In this document: in pieces, positions 1 through 9,919 of the stretch
Layout of the letters: every line of letters starts with the position of its first letter
Position numbering within the stretch: the first letter of the stretch is position 1
Translations under genes and position numbers: made by a program
Source of the DNA: JARYLZ01 sp964388275
GTDB taxonomy: Bacteria; Bacteroidota; Ignavibacteria; SZUA-365
Assembly: GCA_964388275.1 (NCBI GenBank)
Contig: CAYLZD010000021.1
Coordinates: forward strand, 9,696 to 73,695
Length of the DNA stretch: 64,000 nucleotides
Reading direction: 5' to 3'
Notes under the pieces: generated by a model
Told to the model about the DNA's origin: nothing
Seen by the model: the letters and a program-made list of their open reading frames with translations, nothing else
Databases searched by the model: none

Positions 1-1479
1 ATCACAGGACAATATGCCGTCGGCGCGGGATTTTCGATCGTACAGAATGCGCAAAGCACGATTCAGCCCGGAGGTGTCACGGCAGTGACTGTCCGATTCA
101 GTCCGCCGGTCGGCGGAGCGGCGGCGGGAACATTGCACATCGCGAGCAACGATCCCGCCGTGCCTGCGCTTTCGATACCGCTGGCCGGTTTCGGGCGGCA
201 GGCGGCGCCACAAGCGACAATCAATCCGGATGCGCTGATTTTCGGCACAGTAACGGTCGGCTCATTTATGACGCGCAGCGTGACGATCGGAAACAGCGGG
301 GACGCACCGCTTGTCTTATCCGACATTCAGCTCGACGGGTCCCCCGACTTCACCCGCGGCACAAACGGCAGTCTGACGGTTCAACCGGGCGGATCGACCT
401 CGTTGGAGGTCCGCTTCTCGCCATCAGCGGCCGCCACGCGCAACGGCACTCTCACCATAAGCGCCAACGATCCGGACAGAACCGTGATATCGATAGTTCT
501 GAATGGTATCGGCATCGTGCAGACACAGCCCCGGCTCTCGATCAGTTCCACAATGCTGGACTTCGGTTCGACTGAGCCCGGATCGCCGGTAAACAGGGAA
601 TTGGCGGTATCGAATACCGGAACCGCTGTTCTCACGATCACCGAGCAGGCCGTCACCGGGGAAGGCTTTTCGCTGATCGGGTTCGCGCCGGCGAGCATCG
701 AACCAGGCAAGAGCGCGACTCTGCTGGCGCGGTTCAATCCGGTCTCGTCGGGACAGAAGTTCGGGACTCTCAGAATCGGGAGCAACGATCCAACGAATCC
801 GGCCGTCCAGGTGGAGCTGCGCGGAATAGGAAGCTCGTTGACGGGCGGCGAACCGCGTGTCGCATTGAGCCGCTCCACGGTCAGCTTCGGTGACAGCGTT
901 GAGATAAACAAAGCCGTTTATCGGACTCTGGCAATCCGCAACATCGGGGGCGGAACGCTGACTGTTCAATCCTGGATGATCGGAGGCGAAGATCCGCTGC
1001 ATTTCGCGGTGGACGGTTCTCCGACGAAGCTGCAGATTCCGGCAGGCGACAGCGCTGAAATTAGAATCAGACACCTTCCTCTTTCTCTGGGCGTCAAATT
1101 CGCGGCCCTTCAGGTTAAAACCAATGATCTCGGATATCCCGGAGGAAATGTGGAAGTGTCGCTCGTCTCACGGAAAGTCGTGACGGACATCGCAACACCC
1201 GATCAGCCGGCGCCGGGCGCGCTCACCGTCGGCAACATGCATCCGAATCCGGCGCATGGCGCAGCGATTCTTTCTTTCACCCTCGGCGCAGGCCGTCATA
1301 TCGACGCGAGTCTGCACTCGGTGACGGGTGAAAAGCTCAGGCGCCTGGTCTCGTCCTATTATTCGCCGGGCGTCCATGGAATGACAGTGGACACCGACGG
1401 TTTGCCCGCGGGTCTCTTCTATATCATTCTGCGGAGTTCCGACGGCGCCGTTTTCTCCAGGCCCGTATTGGTCAGATAA
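1..1479 (+). CDS. Secreted choice-of-anchor D (ASH) repeat protein with T9SS C-terminal domain, 5' partial
   Basis: The reading frame is open from base 1, so the gene begins outside the window and about 492 residues are visible. At least four immunoglobulin-like ASH (ASPM/SPD-2/Hydin, 'choice-of-anchor D') repeats follow one another. Each carries the signature 'L.FG.v..g....r.l.i.N.G...L.i' followed by 'vRFsP...g...gtL.i.sNDP'. The last ~80 residues (from 'NMHPNPAHGAAILSF' to 'RPVLVR') form a Por/T9SS sorting domain, so the protein should be exported through the outer membrane and anchored or released at the surface. The same ASH repeats occur in the 6773-9853 protein. No enzymatic motif is visible; it is probably structural or adhesive. 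The family call is firm and the function is unknown. Confidence 0.85.
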   Translation: MTGQYAVGAGFSIVQNAQSTIQPGGVTAVTVRFSPPVGGAAAGTLHIASNDPAVPALSIPLAGFGRQAAPQATINPDALIFGTVTVGSFMTRSVTIGNSGDAPLVLSDIQLDGSPDFTRGTNGSLTVQPGGSTSLEVRFSPSAAATRNGTLTISANDPDRTVISIVLNGIGIVQTQPRLSISSTMLDFGSTEPGSPVNRELAVSNTGTAVLTITEQAVTGEGFSLIGFAPASIEPGKSATLLARFNPVSSGQKFGTLRIGSNDPTNPAVQVELRGIGSSLTGGEPRVALSRSTVSFGDSVEINKAVYRTLAIRNIGGGTLTVQSWMIGGEDPLHFAVDGSPTKLQIPAGDSAEIRIRHLPLSLGVKFAALQVKTNDLGYPGGNVEVSLVSRKVVTDIATPDQPAPGALTVGNMHPNPAHGAAILSFTLGAGRHIDASLHSVTGEKLRRLVSSYYSPGVHGMTVDTDGLPAGLFYIILRSSDGAVFSRPVLVR

Positions 1480-1676
1480 TTTATCGTGGAACCTGAGCCG
1501 CCGGAACGGCTTCAAGACCGGTCCGGCGGCCCAGGCCCGCCTGTGATTCGATTTTGGATTATGGTGACCCAACGCGAATGTGCGGCGCGGTATTCATCGC
1601 CTAGAATAAACCGGTCTGCCGCGAGTACTTCTTTCCCGGCGCAATGCGGCAGGTTCACGCTTGTATCATATAGAAA

Positions 1677-4600
1677 ATGACTTCACGGAGAAGCGCAATC
1701 AGGAAGCTCTATTGTCTCACGTCGGCGTATATGTGCCTGGCCGTGCTCATCACGTCCTGCAATGATGTTCCCGAAGACACGCCTTTTCCGGAACTCGAAA
1801 CGGAGTTCCAAGCGCCCGATGAAACCGGATTTCGTCCATCCGAACCAGAAGCGATCCGCTGGGATACATCCGGATTCCGGCGCGCGGAGCTCGACAAAGG
1901 AAAAACACTGGACCTCGGCGACGACAGTCATTCGATCGCCTACTCAGGAGCCTTTGAACATCACGGATTCGCCGCGTATTCCTCCCGGCTGAACTTCGCC
2001 GGCTTGCCTTATTCGGTTCTCAACCTCGACCGAATCCCGTCACGGCAGCTCTCCTTTACAGTCGCCCGGATCGCGCCGCCGCAACGAATAAAGACAACCC
2101 CGCTTCGGACCGGAAACGGCGCCTTGTGCGGTGTGCTGCAACTTGGGAAGGATCAAGGCCTTCCCGGCGCCGCTATCCACTGTATCGGCGAAGACCCGCA
2201 CGGATTCGTATGGCTCGGAACCGATCGAGGTCTTTGCCGCCTCGACGGCGAGAACATTGACGTTTTTTCCAAAGAGCAGGGTCTGCCCAATAACTCGATT
2301 CTTACAATGATGTGGACGCGCGGTGGAATGCTGGTTATCGGCACTTACGGAGCGGGCGTTACAATCTATGATCCCGGACAGGGATCGCTCAAAACGCTGA
2401 CAACACAGGAGGGATTGGGATGCAACACCGTTCTCAGTCTACTGGAAGACAAATCCGGACGGCTGTGGATCGGGACAGAAGGTGGCGGTGTGGACGTGCT
2501 TGACATCCGAAAGGGAGTGATGTCAAGATTGAACAGGGATCATGCGCTTTGTAACGACACGGTGAGAGCTTTGATCGAAGATAGCTCGGGCAGAATCTGG
2601 ATCGGTACCGGAAGGGGCGGCGTGAACATATTCGATCCGCCCAGAGGAATCCTTACGCTTTTGGACAGGGCGGCCGGTTTGTCGGGCAACTCCATATTCT
2701 GCCTCCTCGAAGACGCGGCTGGACGAATCTGGATCGGAACCGACGGGAATGGGGTGAACGCGTTCGACCCGGGACGCGGAACGCTTGCTCACATAGGCGG
2801 GCGCCAGGGTCTGCGGCACGGCGGCACAAGATCTCTGATTGAGGGAAGCGACGGCTGCATCTGGATAGGCGCCACGAGCGGCGGTGTCCACGTATGGGAT
2901 CCGAGAACCGACCGAGTCAGGGTGCTTGATGTACAGGCGGGCATTCCGGACAACCTTGTGCTTTCGCTTCTTCAGGACAAACACCGCAATATCTGGATAG
3001 GCACGCACAACGGGGCGGCGATTCTCGGCGTTTTGGGCAACGCGATCACGCGCCTGAATAAAAGCCGCGGATTGAGCGACGATTCCATCTTCGGTTTGTT
3101 GGAGGATTCGGAAGGGCGGATATGGATCGGCAACGCACACGCCGGGGTCGACGTCTACAGGCCTGAAGACGGCGTTATCACGGCGATTTCGAGGAAGAAA
3201 GGGCTGGTCGGCGATGCCGTCTACGCCCTGCTCGAGGATCGCGCGGGAAGAGTCTGGATCGGCAGCACGACGGGCATCACGCTTTATGAACCGGGCGGCA
3301 GGCGCCTGAGGCAGCTGTCCCTGTCCGAAAAGGGCGGCCGGGCCGTTTCTTCTTTTCTCGAAGACCGCGACGGCAATATCTGGATCGGAATGCAGGGACA
3401 CGGCATCGCGGTATGCGGTCCCGACCTCGGAGGACTTCGTTTCCTCGATGCCGGAGGCGGATTGAGCGACAATATGGTATCCTCTATGATTGAAGACGCA
3501 GACGGGCGGGTATGGATAGGCACATACGGATCAGGTGTAGACATAATCGACCGCAAATCAGGCACGGTCCGGAGATTCAACGTCGCCCATGGAAGCCACT
3601 CCGACTTCATATCATGTTTTGCGCGGGACGAGCTTGGACGAATATGGATCGGATCCTACGGTGACGGTGTGGCGCTTGTGGACATGAAACGGGCCGTAGT
3701 GTTTCATGCGGGTGTGAATCATGGGCTTTCGGATCATACGGTCACAAGCATCGGTCTCAGAAATGGCGACGTATTTCTCGGAACCGGCGACGGACTCGTC
3801 ATCGTCAAGCAGCCGAAAAGAGACAATGACACCTGGTCGATCATGAACATTTCCACAGACCATGGCCTTCCGTATCCCGATTTTAATCCCGCTCAACCTG
3901 TGCTCGCGAAAGACGGCCGGTTGTGGTGGGCAGTACACGAAGGCGTCACCATCCTGGACGATATTGATGAAGAAAAAGCTGCGCCGACGGCCTACATTTC
4001 CGGCATCGATGTGATGGAGAAACCCAGGAGATTCGTGATGGAACAATCCGGCCCGTATGCAGATTCGAGCCCAGATACGGAGGCAGGAAACAGAAAGCCG
4101 GGATATCATCAGGCGGAGTCTCGTGAAAACGAGGGAGCGAGAGAGGCCGATCCGTTTCAAATCCCCGGACATATGACTGTGTCTTACGATGAGAATCATC
4201 TGACTTTTCACTTCACGGTTTCTCAATTGCCCGGCGCCTCGTCCGTCAGATACCGGCACATTCTCGAAGGATCCGAGTCCAGATGGAGTTCGATAACGGA
4301 GAAAGAGATGGCGGATTACAGGAATCTGAGTCCTGGAATTTATGTCTTCAAGGTCTCGGCCCGAGGTATGAACGGCAGATGGAGCAAGCCAGCCGTGTTG
4401 CGCGTGACGGTCGCCCCTCCTTTCTGGAGAACCTGGTGGGCTTACGCGATCTACGCGCTTGCCTTCTCGTTCCTCGTCTTCTCGATCGACAGAACCCAGA
4501 GGCAACGCGTGAGAAGAAGAGAGCGGGAAGCGGCCCGCATGCGGATCGCGGAATTCAGGGCCGAAGCCGCGGAATCGCAATCGCGGGCGATGGAAGCGCA

Positions 4601-5642
4601 GGCCCGCGCGCTCGCGGCTGAGAATGCCAGGAAGGAACTGGAACTCGAAAAGGCCCGCGAACTCGAGCGCGCTTACACCATCCTGAAGGAGACTCAGGCG
4701 CAACTGATTCAACAGGAGAAGCTCGCATCGCTCGGGAGGCTGAGCGCGGGCATTGCGCATGAGATAAAAAATCCCCTGAATTTCGTAAACAACTTTTCGG
4801 CTCTTTCTCTGGACATGCTGGATGAGATAATCGCCTCGCTGTCATCGACGGATTACCCAGATCCCGCATCCGGCATGCAGGAATTGCGCGCGATTGCGGC
4901 TGATCTGCGAGAGAATATTCTGCGGATTTCGGCGCATGGAGAACGCGCCGACGCCATTGTCGAAGGCATGATGACGCATGCCCGAAGCCGCAGTGAACAG
5001 CGGCGAGTGATGGAAGTGGAGAAACTTCTGGAATTGGCGATAGAAAGCGCGTCCAGATCGGTGGCAGCCAAACATCCCGGACCGCCGGTTGCGATAGAGA
5101 GGCATTTCGGTGATATCGGCGAAGCGGAGCTCCTTCCGAACGCCTTCAAGCAGGCGGTTTTGAATCTGCTCGACAATGCTTTTCACGCCGTTTGCGAGAA
5201 GGCCGGTCGGTCTGCGATTCTACGTACGGGAGGACCGGCAGGAGAGCGTCCGGCCGCTGAGAATCCGATCCCCGTGAATTGGCAAGAGGATGGTCCTTTC
5301 GATCCGGAAACCGGATCGAGCGGGGAGATCCCGGGAGCTTCCGGAACTGACGCTTATGCGCCGCTCGTCCGAATCTCGACGCGGCTTCAAGAAGGATCGA
5401 TTGAGATCGACATCGAGGATAACGGTTCCGGAATATCAGAAGATGTGGCGAAGAGGATGTTCGAACCTTTCTTCACGACAAAACCGACCGGCGAAGGAAC
5501 AGGGCTGGGCCTTTCCATTAGTCATGACATAATCGCCCAAGGACATGGCGGCACGCTCGAATTTTCCAACAGCGGCGGTATGACGCGATTCAGGGCGGTC
5601 ATTCCTGTACGGAACGGCAATCTCCAATCCGGGGATGGTTGA
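1677..5642 (+). CDS. Sensor histidine kinase with 14-blade two-component-regulator propeller and Y_Y_Y domain
   Basis: This 1321-residue membrane sensor starts with a signal-like segment ending in a lipobox-like 'LITSC' (Cys28). About 14 reg_prop blades follow (roughly residues 155-770), mostly with the motif 'R(I/V)WIGT..GGV.i.D', enough for two seven-bladed propellers. A Y_Y_Y beta domain (about 840-910) and one transmembrane helix (about 919-937) come next, then a coiled coil. The HisKA H-box is 'GRLSAGIAHEIKNP' (His1028), followed by a HATPase domain with N-box 'NLLDNAFHAV', G1 'DIEDNGSGIS', F-box 'FEPFFTTK' and G2 'GTGLGLSIS'. It resembles Bacteroides hybrid two-component sensors that read extracellular ligands. 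It lacks the receiver and AraC output domains, and no response regulator is adjacent. A low-complexity insertion of ~45 residues separates the N and G1 boxes. The ligand is unknown. Confidence 0.9.
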   Translation: MTSRRSAIRKLYCLTSAYMCLAVLITSCNDVPEDTPFPELETEFQAPDETGFRPSEPEAIRWDTSGFRRAELDKGKTLDLGDDSHSIAYSGAFEHHGFAAYSSRLNFAGLPYSVLNLDRIPSRQLSFTVARIAPPQRIKTTPLRTGNGALCGVLQLGKDQGLPGAAIHCIGEDPHGFVWLGTDRGLCRLDGENIDVFSKEQGLPNNSILTMMWTRGGMLVIGTYGAGVTIYDPGQGSLKTLTTQEGLGCNTVLSLLEDKSGRLWIGTEGGGVDVLDIRKGVMSRLNRDHALCNDTVRALIEDSSGRIWIGTGRGGVNIFDPPRGILTLLDRAAGLSGNSIFCLLEDAAGRIWIGTDGNGVNAFDPGRGTLAHIGGRQGLRHGGTRSLIEGSDGCIWIGATSGGVHVWDPRTDRVRVLDVQAGIPDNLVLSLLQDKHRNIWIGTHNGAAILGVLGNAITRLNKSRGLSDDSIFGLLEDSEGRIWIGNAHAGVDVYRPEDGVITAISRKKGLVGDAVYALLEDRAGRVWIGSTTGITLYEPGGRRLRQLSLSEKGGRAVSSFLEDRDGNIWIGMQGHGIAVCGPDLGGLRFLDAGGGLSDNMVSSMIEDADGRVWIGTYGSGVDIIDRKSGTVRRFNVAHGSHSDFISCFARDELGRIWIGSYGDGVALVDMKRAVVFHAGVNHGLSDHTVTSIGLRNGDVFLGTGDGLVIVKQPKRDNDTWSIMNISTDHGLPYPDFNPAQPVLAKDGRLWWAVHEGVTILDDIDEEKAAPTAYISGIDVMEKPRRFVMEQSGPYADSSPDTEAGNRKPGYHQAESRENEGAREADPFQIPGHMTVSYDENHLTFHFTVSQLPGASSVRYRHILEGSESRWSSITEKEMADYRNLSPGIYVFKVSARGMNGRWSKPAVLRVTVAPPFWRTWWAYAIYALAFSFLVFSIDRTQRQRVRRREREAARMRIAEFRAEAAESQSRAMEAQARALAAENARKELELEKARELERAYTILKETQAQLIQQEKLASLGRLSAGIAHEIKNPLNFVNNFSALSLDMLDEIIASLSSTDYPDPASGMQELRAIAADLRENILRISAHGERADAIVEGMMTHARSRSEQRRVMEVEKLLELAIESASRSVAAKHPGPPVAIERHFGDIGEAELLPNAFKQAVLNLLDNAFHAVCEKAGRSAILRTGGPAGERPAAENPIPVNWQEDGPFDPETGSSGEIPGASGTDAYAPLVRISTRLQEGSIEIDIEDNGSGISEDVAKRMFEPFFTTKPTGEGTGLGLSISHDIIAQGHGGTLEFSNSGGMTRFRAVIPVRNGNLQSGDG

Positions 5643-5785
5643 TCCGGGCGCGCCAGCGCTCCGCTGCGACCGGCGCTTTGCACAAATAATGTCCAAGGCC
5701 GGTGTCCGAATGCGATTCTGCTGAGCTTGCCGGCAGCATCGATCTTCAGTTGCCTTTCATCGTGCGGACTTTGGCCGCGCGTCGA

Positions 5786-6580
5786 TCACTTCGACAGTGT
5801 CACGGAAATTTCCAGAAGCGATCCGGTGTCGGAGCCGGATTTTCTCCCGGTACAGTTCAATTCATACGTCGTCCATGTGTAGAACACGCTGCCGAACCAT
5901 GACATCCAGTTCTTTCTGAGAAAAGTGTAAGGATATTCGTTCGCGCTCAAATCCAGCTCATCCGCGCTGAAGACGAATTTGTCGACGTCGGGGCATATCC
6001 CGTAGTTGCCGTTGTCCCGATAGGTTTCGATGGTTCCATTCACCGCGATGGATGAAGGATGTTCGATGTCATCGAACACAAGTTTGACGGTCGAGGCGCC
6101 GTTCGTCCACTGTGCCGTGTTCCCCATGATCGTGGGCGCGCCGGAAAACGTGTATGCCGTTCCAAATCCCAAACTGAACAGCGCATTGACGGACACGTGA
6201 CGAAAACGGGAGAGCGAGAACGCCACCGGTGATATTGAGATGGGCACAGGATCGGTAGTATCGCCCTGAACGGCAACGCGAAGAAAGCCCGAAACCGCAT
6301 CATCCGGCACGACGACGACGAGAACGGAATCACTCGCCGCTTTGGGAGTCGCGGCAATGTTGTTGATCAGCACGCGGTTCCGCCACGGATCCTTGTTGAA
6401 GCCGGCTCCGTAAACCAAAAGAGTATCGTCCCGTTCGACCGGCTGCGGCTCGATCGCGAGCACACGAACTCGCGGGGCTGCCGGAGGATTATTGACGCTT
6501 GCGGGATTATCACTCTTATTACAGCAAACCGACAGCCCCATTCCCAATGATAGAATCAGCAGAATCGTCACTCGTTTCAT
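5786..6580 (-). CDS. Lipoprotein with IPT/TIG-like domain
   Basis: A 264-residue exported protein. The N-terminus has Lys-Arg, a hydrophobic core and a lipobox ending 'LSVCC', typical of a lipoprotein signal. Residues ~38-125 look like an IPT/TIG immunoglobulin-like fold: 'I.P..v...d.l.vyG.gF', '..V.inn..a......sds.l.v.vP.....G...v.v.g'. The remaining ~140 residues are beta-rich, with no family recognised. A GAGAGG ribosome-binding site lies just upstream of the ATG. It is transcribed away from the CARDB-protein gene, so 6581-6772 should hold divergent promoters. IPT/TIG domains are common in surface carbohydrate-binding or receptor proteins; the specific role here is unknown. Confidence 0.75.
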   Translation of the reverse strand: MKRVTILLILSLGMGLSVCCNKSDNPASVNNPPAAPRVRVLAIEPQPVERDDTLLVYGAGFNKDPWRNRVLINNIAATPKAASDSVLVVVVPDDAVSGFLRVAVQGDTTDPVPISISPVAFSLSRFRHVSVNALFSLGFGTAYTFSGAPTIMGNTAQWTNGASTVKLVFDDIEHPSSIAVNGTIETYRDNGNYGICPDVDKFVFSADELDLSANEYPYTFLRKNWMSWFGSVFYTWTTYELNCTGRKSGSDTGSLLEISVTLSK

Positions 6581-6772
6581 TCGGCGCCTCTCTCATATTT
6601 GTGATCCGGTTCCGGCGTTTTAAGACAAGGTTCACGAATATAGGGAGGAGAAGCATGAGTAAACAGGGTTTTCGCTTCATCAATTTCCTGTAGCTGGAAT
6701 CCCTTTGAAACCTGAAGCGGTATGAACGGATATATCCATGAAGACGATTTTAAATCAACACGGGAAGATGAG

Positions 6773-9700
6773 ATGAAACGGTCCATTCTACAAAACATTG
6801 TTATTTCGCTGGTTGTTATCGTAAGCAGTGCCATCCATGAGACCTCGGTCTGTCAGACGCCTGCGGCTGTTTCACGCAATGCAGGCCAAAATGGCGGAGA
6901 AATTCAAGACCCGAGACTCCGGATCGAAAAAACCATCTCCGGCTCAAACGGTTGCTCTGCCGGAATCCAGATGAAAAAGCCGTCGAGTCCGAACGCGTCC
7001 CGGGCGTCGGATTCAGCGCAATGGATCAAGAATTTATTGAGTTCTAAAACTGTTGGGCATGCTCCGACTGATAATACCAGCCGGGCCGTGCCGGCCGCTT
7101 TCGGCGGATTCACGATTCCGGGCGATGTCCGTGTCATTCTGCCGCAGCCGTATACCGGCATAAGTTCGACTTCCTCTGATCCCGTGACACGGCCACCTGA
7201 CGGGCAGGCGCCGGACGGGACCGCCGGGCGCGGTTCGAAGCCGCAGCGCTGGGTGACAATCATGAGCGAGGATTTCGGAGACGACGGCGCCGCATTTTCC
7301 GATCCGCGCTGGCGTGTCGGCATCAACAGCGGCCATACCAACGCGATGTGGGGCAGCATCAGATATTACCCGCAGTATGGCGTGCCGGGACTGGCAGGCG
7401 GGCATTACGCCTGGTGCGCCGCGGCAGGCACCCAGGCGGGAACGATCGGACATGAATATCCGAATAATATGTTCACGTACATGATTTTCGGACCTTTCGA
7501 TCTCAGCGATGCCGTCCATGCCAGCCTCTCGTTCAAGTACAGGAATGACTCGGAAACGAGCTATGATTTCCTGTGGTGGGCTCCAAGCATAGACGGTACC
7601 CATTTCCCTGAGAATGGCCGCATATCCGGACCTTCAGGTAACGTATGGAGGAATGTTGTAATCGAATTAACGAATTGGCCGACGCTCGGAACACTTGTGG
7701 GCAGGTCGCAAGTCTGGATCGCCTTCGTCTTTGAAAGCGACATCCGCGATGGCGGCTACGGTGCGTTTATCGATGACGTCGTATTGGAGAAGGACGTCGA
7801 GCTTCCGGATTTGGAGCCGAGCTACCTGGCGCTCGATCCGAACCCGGGTGAGTACTACTGGAACGCCGGATGCACGAAGGTCAGGGGAACATATCGTGAA
7901 AGGAACAACGGTGGCGTGACCGCTCCGCCGCATTCCTCCGAGATATTCCTCTCCGACGGCGTGCGTAGATATGCGCTGACGAGCGTAAGCGTTCCCGCTA
8001 TACCTCCCGGCTTCGAGTCTCAGCCGGTCTCATTCGAGGCGACCGTTCCCGTGGATATTCCTTACGGCGAGTGGGTTATCTATGCTGAGGCGGACCACAG
8101 CGGCACGGTAGACGAATCCGATGAGGACAATGTAAGGCTATACAGCACTGATCCGCAGAAACGCGCATCGATCAGACCGATTGCCGAGCTGGAATGGACC
8201 AACATAACGACATCAAGCGGTTGGGATAATTGGAAGTGCGGCGACCGGCGCACGGTATCTGTTCGTGTCAAGAACAACGGTTCAGCAGACGCTCCGGCGC
8301 ACAGAACACGCCTCATTCTTTCAGCAGACGGCAAAACGCCGCTCGAGACGCTGGCTGAACGCGACTTCTCCGCAGGAATACCCGCAGGCGAGTCGGTCGA
8401 ATTGATGTTCCCCGAATTCACGATTCCGCAGCTTCCCCCCGGCAAGTACGCTCTGGGCGCGGTGGTGGATTTTCAAAATACTGTCAGGGAATGCGACGAG
8501 GACAACAACGGCGGCTACACGGACGTTTTTCTCACAATATCGGCCGGGTACGCGGATATCACTGTATCCGCGACGCCCGCCAGGACAAGCTGGACCGCCG
8601 GCGGCGCGGAAAGAATCACCATCCGTGAGTCCAACACGGAAACAGGAAGCGCCGCGTCCCACAAAACGAACCTGTATCTGTCGTCCAATCCGTCCATCAA
8701 CGAGCATCTGCTTACGATTTCTCCCATACAGATTCCACCGATAGCGGCTGGAGGCAATTATCAAACCGAGGTGGACATCGTGGTCCCTCAGCAACTGCCC
8801 TCCGGGTACTATTATCTGATCGCCGTAGCGGATGTGAACGGGGAAGTAAACGAGCAAAACCTGTCCAACAACAGATATGCGTATGCTTCACAGATAATCG
8901 TCTCCCGCCCCCAGGGAAAGCTCGTGCTGCTTCAGGACGTCGTGAACTGCGGCACGGTTGTTATCGGGCAGGCGCCGGGCACGGGCACATTCTCGGTGCG
9001 CAATGAAGGGAACGGCGACTTGATACTGGACAATTTTGTCATAAGCGGATCGGACAAGGAGCAATTCAAAGTCACAACGGCGCTGCCTGTCAGCATCCCG
9101 CCGTCATCCACCCGGACCGTCGAAATATCCTTCACGCCGTCGGGGAATGCGGGCGCCAGGAGCGCAACACTCACGTTCTCATCCACCGATCCGGCCAATC
9201 CCTCGAAGAACGTCGGGCTTATCGGCGTCGCACAGACGGGATCGTCGGGCAGATTGCTCATTTCCGACCTTAACATTCTTTTTGACTCCATCGATGTCGG
9301 TTACACTAAAACTCGTGAGATAATAATCAAGAATGACAGTAACTCCGAACTTCTTCTATACAATCCCCAACTCAGCGGGGATTGGCAACACTTCAAATAC
9401 GTGGACTTCCAGAACAGGCTTTCCCCGGGCGCTCTGTTCATCATGAAATTCCTCTTCACACCGGCCTGGAGTGGTTGGAAACAAGGGGAATTCACTTTCA
9501 GGACCACGGAAGCCAACAATCCCGAGTACAGAATACTCCTGAGCGGTTACGCCAGGACCACTGTTTACGCGGATCAGCCGGAGGTTCCGCCCGATGGAAC
9601 AGTTTTGCTGAATTATCCGAATCCATTCTCCGATCATACGAACATAAGATTCAATCTGAACCGGGACGCACATGTTTCCCTGGAAATACACGATGCAATG

Positions 9701-9853
9701 GGCAAGCTGGTAATGTCTCTGGACAGGGAGCACAGAGCGGCCGGGCTTCACTCGGTTGTCTGGCAAGCGAACGGACTGCCTTCAGGCGTGTACAGATGCA
9801 CAGTAACGGCTGAAAACCGGAGGATCGTGCGGCTTATGCATCTTATCCGCTGA
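6773..9853 (+). CDS. Secreted CARDB / ASH repeat protein with T9SS C-terminal domain
   Basis: The ATG at 6773 is preferred over the in-frame one at 6722: it has GGGAAGATG upstream and begins a proper signal peptide (Met-Lys-Arg, then a hydrophobic core ending 'ETSVCQ'). About 1026 residues. After a linker, residues ~150-330 resemble a MAM/jelly-roll ectodomain ('SEDFGDDGAAFSDPRW', 'FSLKYRNDS'-like, 'IDDVVLE'). Three CARDB adhesion domains follow ('LPDLEPSYL', 'R.NNGGV', 'Y.EAD..g.v.EsdEdNN'). Next come two ASH choice-of-anchor D repeats, then a T9SS domain from 'LNYPNPFSDHTNIRF' to 'RLMHLIR'. The protein is probably a surface adhesin or matrix protein. No catalytic motif was seen. Confidence 0.85.
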   Translation: MKRSILQNIVISLVVIVSSAIHETSVCQTPAAVSRNAGQNGGEIQDPRLRIEKTISGSNGCSAGIQMKKPSSPNASRASDSAQWIKNLLSSKTVGHAPTDNTSRAVPAAFGGFTIPGDVRVILPQPYTGISSTSSDPVTRPPDGQAPDGTAGRGSKPQRWVTIMSEDFGDDGAAFSDPRWRVGINSGHTNAMWGSIRYYPQYGVPGLAGGHYAWCAAAGTQAGTIGHEYPNNMFTYMIFGPFDLSDAVHASLSFKYRNDSETSYDFLWWAPSIDGTHFPENGRISGPSGNVWRNVVIELTNWPTLGTLVGRSQVWIAFVFESDIRDGGYGAFIDDVVLEKDVELPDLEPSYLALDPNPGEYYWNAGCTKVRGTYRERNNGGVTAPPHSSEIFLSDGVRRYALTSVSVPAIPPGFESQPVSFEATVPVDIPYGEWVIYAEADHSGTVDESDEDNVRLYSTDPQKRASIRPIAELEWTNITTSSGWDNWKCGDRRTVSVRVKNNGSADAPAHRTRLILSADGKTPLETLAERDFSAGIPAGESVELMFPEFTIPQLPPGKYALGAVVDFQNTVRECDEDNNGGYTDVFLTISAGYADITVSATPARTSWTAGGAERITIRESNTETGSAASHKTNLYLSSNPSINEHLLTISPIQIPPIAAGGNYQTEVDIVVPQQLPSGYYYLIAVADVNGEVNEQNLSNNRYAYASQIIVSRPQGKLVLLQDVVNCGTVVIGQAPGTGTFSVRNEGNGDLILDNFVISGSDKEQFKVTTALPVSIPPSSTRTVEISFTPSGNAGARSATLTFSSTDPANPSKNVGLIGVAQTGSSGRLLISDLNILFDSIDVGYTKTREIIIKNDSNSELLLYNPQLSGDWQHFKYVDFQNRLSPGALFIMKFLFTPAWSGWKQGEFTFRTTEANNPEYRILLSGYARTTVYADQPEVPPDGTVLLNYPNPFSDHTNIRFNLNRDAHVSLEIHDAMGKLVMSLDREHRAAGLHSVVWQANGLPSGVYRCTVTAENRRIVRLMHLIR

Positions 9854-9894
9854 CGTCCTCGGCGCCGCCTAAGACGGTGGACCGGCAAATCCGG

Positions 9895-9919
9895 AGCGGC
9901 CGGCACTCAACCGGCCGCT
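9895..9919. terminator. Hairpin between convergent genes
   Basis: A perfect 9-bp inverted repeat (AGCGGCCGG / CCGGCCGCT) with a 7-nt loop sits 41 bp after the CARDB-protein stop and overlaps the last codons of the oppositely oriented DUF4287-type gene. The position suits a shared transcription stop, but there is no T-tract on either side, so intrinsic termination is unproven. Confidence 0.4.

Noticed and set aside
1486..1680. 64-codon frame between the ASH protein and the sensor kinase
   Set aside because: No ribosome-binding site and no recognisable sequence; it ends inside the kinase start.
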